Assembly: GCA_020466095.1 (NCBI GenBank)
Contig: CM035808.1
Coordinates: 25,995,508 to 26,059,507 of the forward strand
Source: Chlorops oryzae
Taxonomy: Eukaryota; Arthropoda; Insecta; Diptera; Chloropidae
Reading direction: 5' to 3'
Length of the DNA stretch: 64,000 nt
Part shown: positions 20,906 to 32,822 of the stretch, in pieces
Layout of the letters: each line of letters begins with the position of its first letter
Numbering within the stretch: the stretch's first letter is position 1
Program-made: the position numbers and the translations under genes
The notes under the pieces: model-generated
What the model was told of the DNA's origin: nothing
Seen by the model: the letters and a program-made list of their open reading frames with translations, nothing else
The model's database searches: none

Positions 20906-22054
20906 TTTTGTGCTTAATAATAATCTCGAGTCTTAGAAGGTATAAATAGATATCCAAGCTAGGAACGGCAGGAATTTTTGTTAAGGTAATGTTTTAACAT
21001 ATTTCAGGCTGAGGAAAAGGTATGTGTGCAATCGGCTTAGCCGATGTAAACTTCTTTACTTGTTTATTTTAAATTATATATTTAATTTAATATATTAAAT
21101 TAAAGTTATAAACTTAAAAATGTTTAACTTTAAATTTGAAAAACTCGGTGTCGAGGTTCAAATCTCACTCAGGGGGAATCAAAATCGAAAAATTAATATA
21201 AAATTAAAAAAACAAAATCAAAAGAAATTGTTGAAATTATACATCTACTTGAAGGGGTTGTCTTATTCGAGAAAAATTTTTTTTTCAATTTTTAAACCTT
21301 GGATATTTGAGAATATCGTGCTAAAAGGATTTTTTGAATTTCGAAATAATTAAGAAGATATAGCCTTCTTTGTCGACGAAGGTCTGCGCTATAACGAGTA
21401 CTTTTTGCGTTGCTTCAAACTTTAAACGCATTTATCGCGAAACCCCTTTTTTTCTAGCGGCCTTGATTTCTCCAGTTCAACTGGACCGATTTTAATGAAA
21501 CAAAATGGATTCGACGCAGAATTGTAACCATTTTCGAGTGACCTAAATCATAATTTTAACGAATTTTTTACTTTTTTTTTAATACTGAACAACAAAAAAT
21601 ATTCCCAAAATTGACTTGTCATTTTTCAATGGCCGCTATTTTGTAAAAAAAAGTGCAAAATTATTTTCGAAGGTCCGACTATAATGGCATTTATACTGAC
21701 TATAACCCCGTTTATATTTTTCGCTTCGGATAACTACGACACCAGAAATCGTGGCCGCCAGAACGACACCTTTTTTGGAGTCTCCACTTTGACGGCCGAT
21801 GATTTTTTGAAGGAAAAACTAATGTCCCAGATGTAACAACAAGCACGCATGCCCGTAGTACTCATGATTCATGCCTTCCCCTGTTGTAAAACAAGAATGC
21901 ATGCCAGAAGAATTCATGATTCCTGCGGTCATGATCCTGTTTGATTTATGAATCCTTGAAAACGTTGAATTTCTTAAAAATATCGCAAACATACGAGGCG
22001 TCTACAGCTCGATTTTTCCAAACGTTAATATATTAAATGTAGCACTCGCAAATG

Positions 22055-22132
22055 AGATCTCTCGGTAGCGTAATGGGAGCGTGTTGCGATTTATAACATG
22101 AAGGGCTCGAGTTCGATTCCTGTGGCAGGCGG
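22055..22132 (+). repeat. tRNA-like sequence (SINE head or tRNA pseudogene)
   Basis: A good A-box match, TAGCGTAATGGGAGCG, is followed by a good B-box, GAGTTCGATTCC, about 43 bases from box start to box start. The loop TTTATAA looks like an anticodon loop. The acceptor stem does not close, so it is tRNA-derived rather than a working tRNA. Confidence 0.6.
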
Positions 22133-22410
22133 AAAATTTGGGACTTAGAAAGATGCAAAGTAAATTTTCAAATTTGTGGTAAAGTTTGACCCAATTAGGG
22201 GGGCAGGGGGTAGAAAGCAAGTTGGCAGTTATAAACTGAAGTTTCCTATCCAGTCGTCAGACACGTCATCCATACAACAAGTACTTACAACTTTTTTTTT
22301 TTTTTCATTAATGTTTGAATGAAAGCAAGTTATTCCTATAACTTTTGAAATATTTTTAAATGTTATATTATTATCTACCTAAGAATTCACCAAACAAAAA
22401 AAAAAAAATT

Positions 22411-22480
22411 ACGTCCGCCGAAGCGGGGATTGAACCCGCCTACACGAATTGCAGCAAATGGATTATTGTGTTCTCAGGAT
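22411..22480 (-). repeat. tRNA-like sequence with perfect T arm and T-run
   Basis: On the minus strand GCGGGTTCAATCCCCGC forms a perfect five-base T stem with a seven-base loop, followed by GGCGGACGTAA and a run of twelve T, a typical Pol III stop. The A-box side is degenerate. Confidence 0.55.
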
Positions 22481-23681
22481 CATTGATTCATGTATGGGAA
22501 GATATGTTTCATGGGTTCTCATTGAGAACTTCTCAAGCATTAATCAAACACTTTTTGTCTATGCATGATTTCCTATGACAAGCCTGTATAAAAAAGAAAT
22601 GAACAGGCATGGAAGGTTGGCATGCATGCAAAGCACCCTCAAGAGGCATGATTCATGCATCTTTCATGAATATTTTTACAACTGGGGTATGCCTTCACCG
22701 TATGCTTAACGCACATTACTCATACGCAGTGCGGTACAAAATGGGCATTTTTGCAATTTTAAGCATTTAGCGGTACTTTTTCTGGGTAAATTTGTTTTAC
22801 ATTTCTTTTTCCTATTCAATACAAACCACTTTACCGTAGACACCAAAACAATATTCTGTACGGGTAACGAGATAAAGCTATGTGAAAAAATCGAAAAAGT
22901 GATAAAAATCGAATTTGCGTAAAAAAATGTTCAAGTCTGTCGTTTTCTTATTAGCAGCCAATTTTGAAAAAGCAATGATGCAAAAGTTACAGGCTTTCCA
23001 AGTACTTTTACGAGAGATTATCAAATCCCAGCTCCCAAAACCGATAACGGAAAAAATTTCGCACTGTGTTATTTATTGGATCACTCCTTTAGGATTGGAG
23101 TCTATCAATAATTTTTAAAATCTGACTCCCACTTATTGAAAGGATTATGAAATGTAGTTTTTTGGATAATTGCGGGCCTCGGTTGTGCCATAGAAGTGCG
23201 CCCGTAGAGATAAATTTGGGGCTGGGGGGACTTTTTTCCGGGCTTCCTCACAAAAAAGTGCGACCAAAAAAAAAATAAAAAAAATAAAAACATTCCAAGT
23301 CGTGGGCCCCTTCAGAAAGCCCGGCCTGAGGGAAACCCCACTTTTCCACCATCATCTCTACAGGCCTGTGCGTGTTTAGGATCACATGTAATTGAGTCGA
23401 TGTTGGAGATCAAATGGAGCTCAATAGAATAGTAATGCAGTGGATTGCACGCTGTACTTGCTGAAATAAAGCTGCCTTATAAGCGCTTTTGTTCCGACTG
23501 GGAATGAATCAACAATTTTATGTGAAGGTTTTAGAGATATCAGTGGCTCAGACGAACTGTCATTGAATTGATTTCTGTTTTCTGTATCTATAAAACATTC
23601 AGACTTACAGTTTCATGCCAGTTTAAGCATTTCGAAGGTTTAAGCTTTCAAATCATAATCTTGAGGAAAGTTTAAACCAGG

Positions 23682-24535
23682 TTTTTATACCCGACACACT
23701 CTGTGTCGAGGGTATATTGCGTTTGTGTGGTTGTGTGTAACACCCAGAACCAGCAGAGATAGATCATACAAAATTTATATAGAAATGATCACCGTCACCA
23801 GGAGATTCGATTGTCCGTCCGTCTGTCTGTCCGTCTGTCTGTATACAGCTTTCTTGTCGAAGGAGTTGAGCTATCTTAACGAAATTTGGTATGCGTGCTC
23901 ACGGGGACATGAGTAAGAACAAGTTCGAGAATGGACCCGATCGGACCATTTTTGGGGGTACCTCCAGTACTAGGGTCTGTAAAAAAATCACAAAAACTGC
24001 TCTAAAACCGGAGTTTTTCAAGATAATGTAATTGAATTTGACATTTGAACATATTTTAGGGCAATTAACATAATTTAAAAAAATTTGAAAGTGGGCGTGG
24101 CAGAAGGTCGTTTTATGAAAATTGTCTCCTACACCCGAAAGTGAAATGAGACTTGACTGAAAGTTGGCACTTATGCTTCCTTTGTAACCATTAACATTCT
24201 TTCCAAAACTTTCTTTGATAGGTCCATTATTAAGGGTACCTCCAGTACTAGGGTCTGTCACAAAAGTCCCAAAACTGCCTCAAAATCGAACTTTTTCGTA
24301 ATATTTCCATGAAACATAGAATTTGAGCGTATATTTAAGCCTCTGATTAGAATTTAAAAAAAAATGGAAAAGTGGGCGTGGCAAAGGGGCGGTTTTCATA
24401 AAGAAATTAAACAAAAGTCGGCATATGGGGACCCTTATGCCTTTAAACACCCTTGATATTAAAAATTTGAACATGTGAGTCTGTGTCGGGTATTTTATTG
24501 TCAGGCTCGTCTGACTATAACACCCTTACTCGTTT
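23682..24535 (+). mobile_element. INE-1/DINE-1-like element, family B copy 2
   Basis: TTTTTATACCCGACACACTC, stem closing GGGTATATTGC, microsatellite GTCCGTCCGTCTGTCTGTCC at about 23813-23840, repeated TGGGCGTGGC motifs, hairpin GTCAGGCTCGTCTGAC and end CTTACTCGTTTA. It is the same as 5865-6713 with substitutions. It lies about 250 bases upstream of the ATP synthase subunit b frame. Confidence 0.85.
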
Positions 24536-24785
24536 AATTTTATGTGAAATTTTTTGAAATATTCAAATATAGCAAAGGTGTTTGATTGAGTTTAACTGGC
24601 ATGAAGGCTAATAGAATTAGGCAAGAGAATTAGCTGCATCCGAAGTAGGCGTTCAGTCGGTGTTCAAAACAAATTTCCATAAATTTCGGAGCTTTAAATA
24701 ACATTGAAAAATTTTCATAGTAACTAGACAACGCAGGCTTTTTTTTATTCACTTTATATATTTTTGGTACATTTACATTTACAAA

Positions 24786-25499
24786 ATGATGTTTCGCCTT
24801 AGCCTTTGTCCTGCAAATCGTCGTTTTCTACCCTTGGCTACGCGATCGGTTGCAACGAACAACAATATTGAGCCGAGAAAGCGGCCTGAACTACCTGGAA
24901 AAGTGCGATTTGGATTCATACCGGAAGAATGGTTCCAGTTCTTTTACGAGAAGACCGGTGTTACAGGACCCTATATGTTCGGAGTGGGATTAATCACTTA
25001 TTTGTGCTCGAAGGAGATCTATGTCATGGAACATGAATTCTACAGTGGGCTCTCGTTAGCTATAATGTCGGTGGTGGCTGTGAAGAAACTCGGGCCGACA
25101 GTTGCCCGATGGCTCGACAAAGAAGTCGATAGAATCGAAGCCGAATGGAAAGTAGAACGCGAGGATGAATTGAAGAGCATTACGGCTGCAATTGAAAATG
25201 AGAAATTGGAACAATGGCGTGCCGAGGGTGCTAAAATGTTAATGGAGATAAAACGTGAGAACATTGCGCTACAAATCGAGGCGGCTAATCGTGAGGCTGC
25301 AATGGCGGCGTACAAGGATATAAAGAATCGACTGGACTATCAAGTGGCATTGAACTACTTGCACAATCGTATGAATCAAAAGAATATGGTACAGTGGATC
25401 GTACGGAATGCATCTAAGGAGATTCTCGAAAAAGCAGAGGGAATTGTGATTGAGAAAGCAATGGCTGATTTGAGTGCGCTTGCAGTGCGTGCGAAATAA
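24786..25499 (+). CDS. ATPsynB: ATP synthase F0 subunit b, mitochondrial (single-exon copy)
   Basis: Subunit b forms the peripheral stalk that holds the F1 head of mitochondrial ATP synthase still against the rotor. The 237-residue frame is complete and close to the fly family length. An Arg-rich, acid-poor N-terminus (residues 1-40) looks like a mitochondrial targeting peptide. FGFIPEEWFQFFYEKTGVTG leads into two membrane segments (about 61-77 and 84-101) around the conserved KEIYVMEHEFYSGL. A long charged helix (about 108-200) and the C-terminal segment ending MADLSALAVRAK follow. AATAAA overlaps the stop codon (GAAATAAAC). There is no intron and no frame break. The start is an ATGATG preceded by ACAAA, a good fly context. 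Single-exon structure and isolation from other host exons suggest a retrocopy; no poly(A) tail or target duplication remains visible, so that is inference. Confidence 0.93.
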   Translation: MMFRLSLCPANRRFLPLATRSVATNNNIEPRKRPELPGKVRFGFIPEEWFQFFYEKTGVTGPYMFGVGLITYLCSKEIYVMEHEFYSGLSLAIMSVVAVKKLGPTVARWLDKEVDRIEAEWKVEREDELKSITAAIENEKLEQWRAEGAKMLMEIKRENIALQIEAANREAAMAAYKDIKNRLDYQVALNYLHNRMNQKNMVQWIVRNASKEILEKAEGIVIEKAMADLSALAVRAK

Positions 25500-27588
25500 A
25501 CGAACAGGAAAGCGAAAGAACGAACCTTTTACTCTTTCTGTTTTGACGAATTGCGGTGCGCATTTAAATTCTCTTGGTAAGGTTTAGTCGCGCTGCTGTT
25601 TTATTTCTATATTTGTACGTTTATAAATATTTTTTTTCTTAAGAACAAAACGGGTATAAAATATTTTAAAAACTTCAAAATTTTTTCATTTCCTCAGATA
25701 TGGTTTAAAGGAGTTTATCATTACATGTCCTTGGGTGCAATTATTATTTTTTCTTACTTATATTGAATGACGTATGTTACTAGCATCGGTGAAAGCTGAC
25801 GTATTGGTGAAGAAAAGAATCAATTTTTTTTATTTCTGTCTTTAAAATTGACATCGAAAAACGCTTAGCTTTCGATTGGCTTTTGTTTAAGACGCTGTCC
25901 TTACCGGCGTATGTGCAATGAACATTTTACGTTCCTCAAGTTTTGTTGTCATTTATTAAAAAATTCAATCACAAATCAATCAGGTAACCCCATCTTTATC
26001 GGTTTGTTCTGTACGAGGAATTATTTTTTGTTAAATCTATAAAAAAAACCAAAAAATTATTTCTTTTATACCCCACCTGTTGCCTCCTTCCATGTTCTAT
26101 TTAAAATCATTTCTCGTTGTCATGCTAAAAAAGTGCAGCGCACTGCAGTCCTCGTTACTCAAAGTAGCCTTCTTGCATTTTAATGAAGCACTCTTTGGCT
26201 TTTTCTTTTGTAAATAACGTCGGCAGAACGATTTACAGAGAGACAAGAACTGCTAGCGTAATATACCTGTCTGCAAGAACAACAGCTAGCAGACATTTAT
26301 GAAATCCTTATGCCTCAAGGAATAACACGTCCTTGATTCATGCTAAAGAAATTCAAATGGAAAATGATAAGCCTTCCTAAATGACTTGTGGTCTCTACGC
26401 TTTGTAAGCTTATTTTTCTTAGGTTGACTTCTACATCAACAAATTGTGACTGCAAGTGTGCAAGGACCTCACGAATGAGATTACATTGATACGCTTACGT
26501 GTTTTCTGCCTTAAGTGTTTGCTGCCTCAATAAAGTGCTTTCAATAAATCTATTGTGACTTAGAAAGGTGATTGAATCAATGTTGAGGAAAACGGCTTAT
26601 GATTAGAAAAGGATGAAGGGGATACGACTTGAGAAGATGAATTTTGTTTTGCTTTTCGTTTATATTTAAATTGAATTTCATCAAAGATTGTTACGGATAG
26701 TTTCAACAAACAGCATTTTTATCCAAAATAAAGGTGACATTCTCGGGCTAAATTTGTGTTTACACAACAGTCTTAACTTGAGACTCGTTGCGATTTTCCG
26801 TTTCTTAGAACTTCAAATCGTTGTATCAAATTATTTTACTTAAAAACTTCACTCAAAAACGTACTCAAATTCATTTTTCATTGATAGCTTGACAAAGCCG
26901 CACGTGCGCTGAAAGCTCCATTTAAATTAAAAGGATTTTCCGTTACTATTAAGCGGAGCACTCGATTGTCAGTATGACAATTTTAAGGTCACGGGTATTG
27001 CGACATTTTAGTCGGTTTATTTTTAACACTACTGGAATCAATAAATATTTTCGTAAATATTTTATTCAAACCTATCACGTGCACTCGAAACTTCAATTGA
27101 TGGATGTTGCGGACACCTGATGAATACAGCATTGTTCGGCGTTCGGTTTTATTTTTACATTTTATATGTCCGACATTTCCATTGAACTGCCCGTGTGAGT
27201 ATGATGAGACGAGCGATGTTCGTTATGCGGCTCTTGTTTTGTGCTACGCGGTATTTGAATTGCCGCACTAATTGGAATGCATTCTGGCGTCAAGGATAAA
27301 AGATTTAGCTCGCCCCGAGCTTTTAGGATAAAAGCTTTTTCAAAAGAATGCGTTTTTTTCTGTACTTCAAAGTTGCAGGCAAAAGCTTTGACTCTTCCCA
27401 GTTTTTGTTCGTCATCTTTCCGCCATCTGTTGGAGTTTTTCGTGTGAAAAAGTTCTAAGAAAAGCTGTCTTGAAAAGCCGTAATTTTCATCTCGAACTGT
27501 TTGGGTATTTGATTAATTTATTTTCCACCCCGTTCGAAGGTTTCTTCCTGCACTAGTGTCTGTTCAATCTAAACAAAAAATACATAAT
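25500..27588. other. Intergenic DNA downstream of subunit b, no gene recognised
   Basis: The first ~150 bases probably include the 3' untranslated region. The rest shows no long frame, repeat family or domain. Confidence 0.55.
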
Positions 27589-28743
27589 TGGTAAGAAAAA
27601 AAATTTGGGGCTGATTATCGCCGTGGGTAAATGTTTCCAAGATCATTCTGTTTTTCGAAGTGTCAGTGTGTTTGAAAATGAAGAACAAATAAAAAGCATA
27701 TACAGTAGGGCGTTTCAGATGTGAAAAAAAGTGTTGAATTTCTAAGACGGCGGGATTTCAAACGAAAGATAATGAAAATCGATAAATTTGGGCATCATTT
27801 AAAATTTTTTAAATTGAGGTTTAGAGGTCGCCAGTAGGACTTAAATTTTCGTTCAAAAAACGCCTCACAGAGAGCTACATTGTACAGTCTATCTATTGTT
27901 AGCTCGAAACTGCTATTGACTTTACTACGACGCGTGGAGGAGTTCATCTTATTGTCATTGATGTCTCCATAGTCATCTCCTTGAAATATTTATTTTCCTA
28001 AAAAACTTGTTCATTTTTCATTAAGAAAGACTTAAATGGGCTTCAGGAAAGCTTAAGCTGCGAAAAAAAAACGCGCCATGCTCGCCCTACAAAATGTCGC
28101 CAATCATTTTTCTTTCACAAATTTTTTTTGCCTATTCAGGAAAAAGCATCCACCTTTGGGAAATGCTTTGACTACTCACCTCCTTTGTCTCTGTTTTCTA
28201 AGATAAATGCTGCTATGGTCACAATTGTACAGCCATAAAGAGAAGAAGGCTGATAACAATAATAATGTTGCATACTTAACGGATGACAATGTCAACGATT
28301 GTGCATTGATAAGCCTCTTTTCTGTCCGAAAGCATTACAAAAGAGATGTGTACTTTTATTCTTATTGTTATTGCTAATGTTTTGAATTGGTTATTATTCT
28401 TTCTTATATTTCTCATGTATAAATAATTTTTCATTGTTTTGCCTCTTCATTTAAGAAAACAACGGAGGGAATACGGATCGAATGGAGCGATCAATTATTC
28501 GGACGAAATATTTTGATTGTGTTGCGAGTATTGGAGATGTTGATTTTAGCTATACAGGTAATGCTAATGGACTGCTGACGCTGTTTACGTAAGACGTATA
28601 CGTAAATTTTACGTAGGTTACCTGTATAGGGGTAAACTCTTTTATCCGTCTGTAGGATTTTTTTTACTTTATTTATCAACGCGAACCACAAGGTTTCGGG
28701 TGGGCGAGTTTAAATGTGAAGTGCCTCCTCAAAAAAGCTCTCA
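27589..28743. repeat. 1.16-kb direct repeat R, left copy
   Basis: Begins TTGGTAAGAAAAAAAATTTG and ends AAAAAAGCTCTCA. It matches 30599-31758 over its whole length with roughly twenty differences (about 98% by eye). It contains an inverted pair CTATACAGGTAAT and GGTTACCTGTATAG around a palindromic TACGTAAGACGTATACGTAA. It starts TG and ends CA like an LTR, but no tRNA primer site or target duplication was found. No coding. Confidence 0.9.
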
Positions 28744-28874
28744 ATTAGCAAAATCCGGTCTTATAAAATAATTATCGATTTGGCAAACATTTGGATACAA
28801 AAAAAGAGCTACTACTATAGCTAAAGAGTTAAAGGTCTCTCCGTCGTTATTAAAGGGTTGGAATCAGTATATAG

Positions 28875-29600
28875 GCTGAGATAAAACAAGCGCTTGAGGA
28901 AAAAGGCTTACAGGTGAAAGCCGTAATTAATATTTTTAATAAACAAAAAGTGCCTCAACCCATGTTTAAAATAGATTTATGCCCCGACGGCACAAAATTA
29001 AAGAAAAATGAGAATCATCCCATTTACAATCTGCGGTATCTTCTTCACCGTAGAATTGTAGTTGAGGAACCGCTTAAGCGAAGCGGACCTGTTCAATGTG
29101 CGAATTGTCAGGAGTATGGCCATACAAAGTCATATTGTACCCTACGCGTTGTCTGCGTTGTATGTGGAGAGTTCCACCATTCTACAAACTGTAATTTTAA
29201 GGGTAATACTGACCAAATTATAAAAAAGTGTAGCAACTGTGGGGGAAATCACACAGCCAACTACAGAGGCTGTCCTATCTATAAGGAACTTAAAAGCCGA
29301 CTAGCGCAGCAAAAGCAAGCTGCACGCAACCCTCAAAAAAAAATGTTGATGGTTCAAGGCCCTCCGCCTAAAAATCTTGTAACAAACGCGTCTGTTAACC
29401 CCAACTTTTCTTACGCCAGTGCATTAAAGTCCGGAATAAACTCCCAAAATCCCCCTCAGTCACAAAGTAGTAGTTTAGAAAACATGATTTTCAGTCTGAC
29501 ACAGTGTATGACTCAATTCATGTCAAGCATGCAAAATACTCTTCAAGAGTTAGTTCGAGGACAAAACCAAATGCTCCAAATTCTTATCGCTAAAAAATGA
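28875..29600 (+). pseudogene. Jockey-type non-LTR retrotransposon ORF1 (gag-like), 5' truncated
   Basis: The frame is open from just after a TAG at 28872. It starts with AEIKQALEEKGLQ and a PRE_C2HC-type segment (VPQPMFKIDLCPDG...YNLRYLLHRRIVVEEPLKR). Three zinc knuckles follow: CX2CX4HX4C (CANCQEYGHTKSYC), CX2CX3HX4C (CVVCGEFHHSTNC) and CX2CX3HX6C (CSNCGGNHTANYRGC). The Gln/Ser-rich C-terminus ends in TGA at 29600. This is the RNA-binding gag-like protein of Jockey-clade elements. The N-terminal part is missing: no ATG precedes the domain, and an apparent start at 28914 is a GTG inside it. Its stop overlaps the ORF2 start (ATGA). Confidence 0.88.
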
Positions 29601-30604
29601 GCATACTAAACATATGCTCATGGAATGCAAACGGCGTCCGCCAACATAAGTTAGAATTAGTTCGCTTCCTCTCCAAGCAATCTGTTGATGTCATGCTGCT
29701 CTCAGAGACGCATTTAACAGATAAAAATAATTTTTCCATACCTGGTTATCAATTTTATAAAACAAATCACCCTGACGGAAAAGCGCATGGCGGTACTGGG
29801 ATCTTAGTCCGAAGCAGGATTAAACATTTTCCCCTGCAGTCACATGCTGAAAACTTTTTAATGGCAACGTCAATTTGCCTACAAAATCGAAACAATAACT
29901 TAGTTTTGTCTGCTGTTTATTGTCCTCCGCGTTTTCCGGTAAACGAGGATAAATTTAAAGCTTTCTTTAGCACTTTAGGTAATAAATTCCTAGCAGCTGG
30001 AGATTTTAATGCGAAACACACGCATTGGGGCTCCCGTCTGATAAGCCCGAAAGGAAGGCAATTGTATAGCACCCTAATTAACAGCATGGGCAGGCTTGAT
30101 TTTTTATCACCTGGTCAGCCTACATACTGGCCATCTGATCCAAGAAAAATCCCCGACCTGATTGACTTCGCCATTGTTAAAGGGGTAGATAGATCTCGCG
30201 TTACAACCACGACAACTTTCGATCTCTCATCAGATCACTCACCTGTAATTTTTTATCTAGCTGAAAGTCCTATTGTTACTGAGTCACCCTTCAGATTGAC
30301 GTCTTCTAAAACTAACTGGATTAAATATAAGAAATATATAGCCACTCATATTCATACCAGATACTCTATAGACTGCATAGAACACGTAGATGAAGCGACA
30401 AATGTACTGAATTCTATGCTAACGACAGCGGCAGAGCAGTCAACGCCTTGCATCGAAAATAAAGCAAAGAATCATATCTTTACCAATAGCGAAATCGAAA
30501 GACTTGTGAACGAAAAACGAAGGCTAAGACGCGAATGGCAACAACATAGATCCCCAGCAGCTAAGCTTAGACTTAAAGCCGCAACAAATGAGCATAATTG
30601 GTAA
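29597..30604 (+). pseudogene. Jockey-type non-LTR retrotransposon ORF2, endonuclease part only
   Basis: ATG at 29597 overlaps the ORF1 stop by four bases, a usual arrangement in this clade. The frame encodes an apurinic-like endonuclease with its motifs in order: SWNANG, LLSETHL, GGTGILVRS, AVYCPPRF, AAGDFNAKHTHWGS, DLIDFAIVKG and SSDHSPV. A linker rich in Arg/Lys follows. The frame breaks off at NEHNW because sequence turns into the right copy of repeat R, which supplies the TAA stop. The whole reverse transcriptase domain and the 3' end are missing, so the element cannot move by itself. Confidence 0.9.
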
Positions 30605-31758
30605 GAAAAAAAATTTGGGGCTGATTATCGCCGTGGGTAAATGTTTCCAAGATCATTCTGTTTTTCGAAGTGTCAGTGTGTTTGAAAATGAAGAACAAAT
30701 AAAAAGCATATACAGTAGGGCGTTTCAGATGTGAAAAAAAGTGTTGAATTTCTAAGACGGCGGGATTTCAAACGAAAGATAATGAAAATCGATAAATTTG
30801 GGCATCATTTAAAATTTTTTAAATTGAGGTTTAGAGGTCGCGCAGAGGACTTAAATTTTCGTCAAAAAACGCCTCACAGAGAGCTACATTGTACAGTCTA
30901 TCTATTGTTAGCTCGAAACTGCTATTGACTTTACTACGACGCGTGGAGGAGTTGCATCTTATTGTCATTGATGTCTCCATAGTCATCTCCTTGAAATATT
31001 TATTTTCCATAAAAAATTGTTCATTTATCATTAAGAAAGACTTAAATGGGCTTCAGGAAAGCTTAAGCTGCGAAAAAAAAAACGCGCCATGCTCGCCCTA
31101 CAAAATGTCGCCAATCATTTTTCTTTCACAAATTTTTTTTTTGCCTATTCAGGAAAAAGCATCCACCTTTGGGAAATGCTTTGACTACTCACCTCCTTTG
31201 TCTCTGTTTTCTAAGATAAATGCTGCTATGGTCACAATTGTACAGCCATAAAGAGAAGAAGGCTGATAACAATAATAATGTTGCATACTTAACGGATGAC
31301 AATGTCAACGATTGTGCGTTGATAAGCCTCTTTTCTGTCCGAAAGCATTACAAAAGAGATGTGTACGTTTTATTCTTATTGTTATTGCTAATGTTTTGAA
31401 TTGGTTATTATTCTTTCTTTATATTTTCATGTATATATTATTTTTCATTGTTTTGCCTCTTCATTTAAGAAAACAACGGAGGGAATACGGATCGAATGGA
31501 GCGATCAATTATTCGGACGAAATATTTTGATTGTGTTGCGAGTATTGGAGATGTTGATTTTAGTTCTATACAGGTAATGCTAATGGACTGCTGACGCTGT
31601 TTACGTAAGACGTATACGTAAATTTTACGTAGGTTACCTGTATAGGGGTAAACTCTTTTATCCGTCTGTAGGATTTTTTTTACTTTATTTATCAACGCGA
31701 CCACAAGGTTTCGGGTGGGCGAGTTTAAATGTGAAGTGCCTCCTCAAAAAAGCTCTCA
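30599..31758. repeat. 1.16-kb direct repeat R, right copy
   Basis: Same orientation and nearly the same sequence as 27589-28743. Both left junctions share CATAATTGG: the copy at 27589 is preceded by TACATAAT and this one by the ORF2 sequence GAGCATAAT. After the end at 31758 the sequence is unrelated to the retrotransposon. Confidence 0.9.
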
Positions 31759-32822
31759 AAGTTAAGTTGCTTATCGCGTCTTATGTCAATCATTATTGAT
31801 TTGCCAAACTATTTGGGAATTCGACAAAAAGGCTTACGTGAGCATAGGCATCAAGCTTACTTGGTGTCTTCTCGTATTCTGTTTTATTCCTTATTTCTTC
31901 CTTGAAAGGATGTCTCAAAAAATATTTTAAATACTTCTTTAGAGTTATTTTAAGAGTATTAACATATCTTTAAGATACGTTTTAGGCAATTGTAGTGGAA
32001 TCAATTTATTTATTTATTTATTTTTTTGATGATGTCCGCCACAGAAGGATAAGAGCAATGCGAACAATCATTTGGAGTGGCAGCTTAGGCAATGTGTTGT
32101 CACTCAATATACGCATTCGAATGGAATTCTATGAAATAGTGGGAGGGGCGTTCGACTCGTATGTTTTCCTCAGAAGAAAAAAATAAAAAAATTTTAACGA
32201 ATTGCAATTTGAGTCGATTGCAAGACCGAACCTTTCCACAATCATTGATACATACATTGGAGCAATGGTTTGATGATGTGCAATGTGTTGCAGGACGAAA
32301 GTTCAATATGCGTTTAAACGTCGCAATTTCGATTTGCAAAGGGTCAGCGCATCACTGGATGCTGTAGGTAAATTAAACAAATCAAGTGACCAAAGGAAGA
32401 GGAACAAGGGTTTTTTGTTTTTTTCGAGTAGCCTTGGTCACTTGAGGATGCTCCCAATACAATGGAACTATGTGAATAATGGCGAAGCAATCACGATGCG
32501 GTCAAAATGTCAATTGCTTGCAACGTGAAACGTTCAATTTGTTTGAAGTGTCAATATTGAATGAGATCTCTCCGGCCCGGACTCTAGTGCCTGTTTGTGT
32601 GGTGTGCGGTCCGTGTAGGGCACTATCAGATTCTAACCAACATTGTGTGTACGCACTTACTTTAGTGCTTTTGTTCCTATGTTTGACTGACTAGTTGAGA
32701 AATTTCGTTACCGAAGGAACTGAATGCTGTGAACTTTTTTCTCCTCTCAATTTAATTTTCATTCAGATATATTTAAGTATTTTTTCAATTGAAAATTTGT
32801 CAAAAAAGAAATTGTGCTTCTG
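31759..32822. other. Spacer between repeat R and the 315-bp array, no gene recognised
   Basis: Several overlapping short frames (such as 32100-32339 minus and 32283-32528 plus) show no domain. A TTTA run lies at about 32004-32020. Confidence 0.55.

Larger units (their letters stand above)
19769..21066 (+). mobile_element. INE-1/DINE-1-like element, family C
   Basis: The start TTTTTATACCTTTTCCGAAG with the closing stem AAGGAAAGGGTATATT is followed by the core TATATATATTCTTGATCAGG...CGATCTAGCCATGTCTGTC, a long GTCT run, a tandem-repeat body, the hairpin ATCGGCTTAGCCGAT at about 21030-21044 and the end CTTTACTTGTTT. The core matches the mini-me/DINE-1 arrangement best of the three families. No coding capacity. 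Confidence 0.85.
21826..22687. mobile_element. Candidate composite element with convergent tRNA-like pair, copy 2
   Basis: CCCAGATGTAACAA at the left and TTTTTACAACTGGGG at the right are imperfect inverted ends around about 860 bases. A plus-strand tRNA-like sequence (22055-22132) and a minus-strand one (22411-22480) face each other, with spacing close to that in 11749-12626. The outer arms contain repeated CATGATTCATGC and CATGCATGCC words. No transposase is present. Confidence 0.4.

Noticed and set aside
22055..22132. Functional tRNA gene
   Set aside because: A and B boxes are good, but the acceptor stem does not pair and the anticodon stem is poor.
28914..28916. Start codon of gag-like ORF1 here
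   Set aside because: The triplet is GTG inside the domain, and the frame is open further upstream to 28875; the true start is lost.
27589..31758. LTR retrotransposon with 1.16-kb LTRs
   Set aside because: The interior is non-LTR (endonuclease type), and no primer-binding site, polypurine tract or flanking duplication was found.
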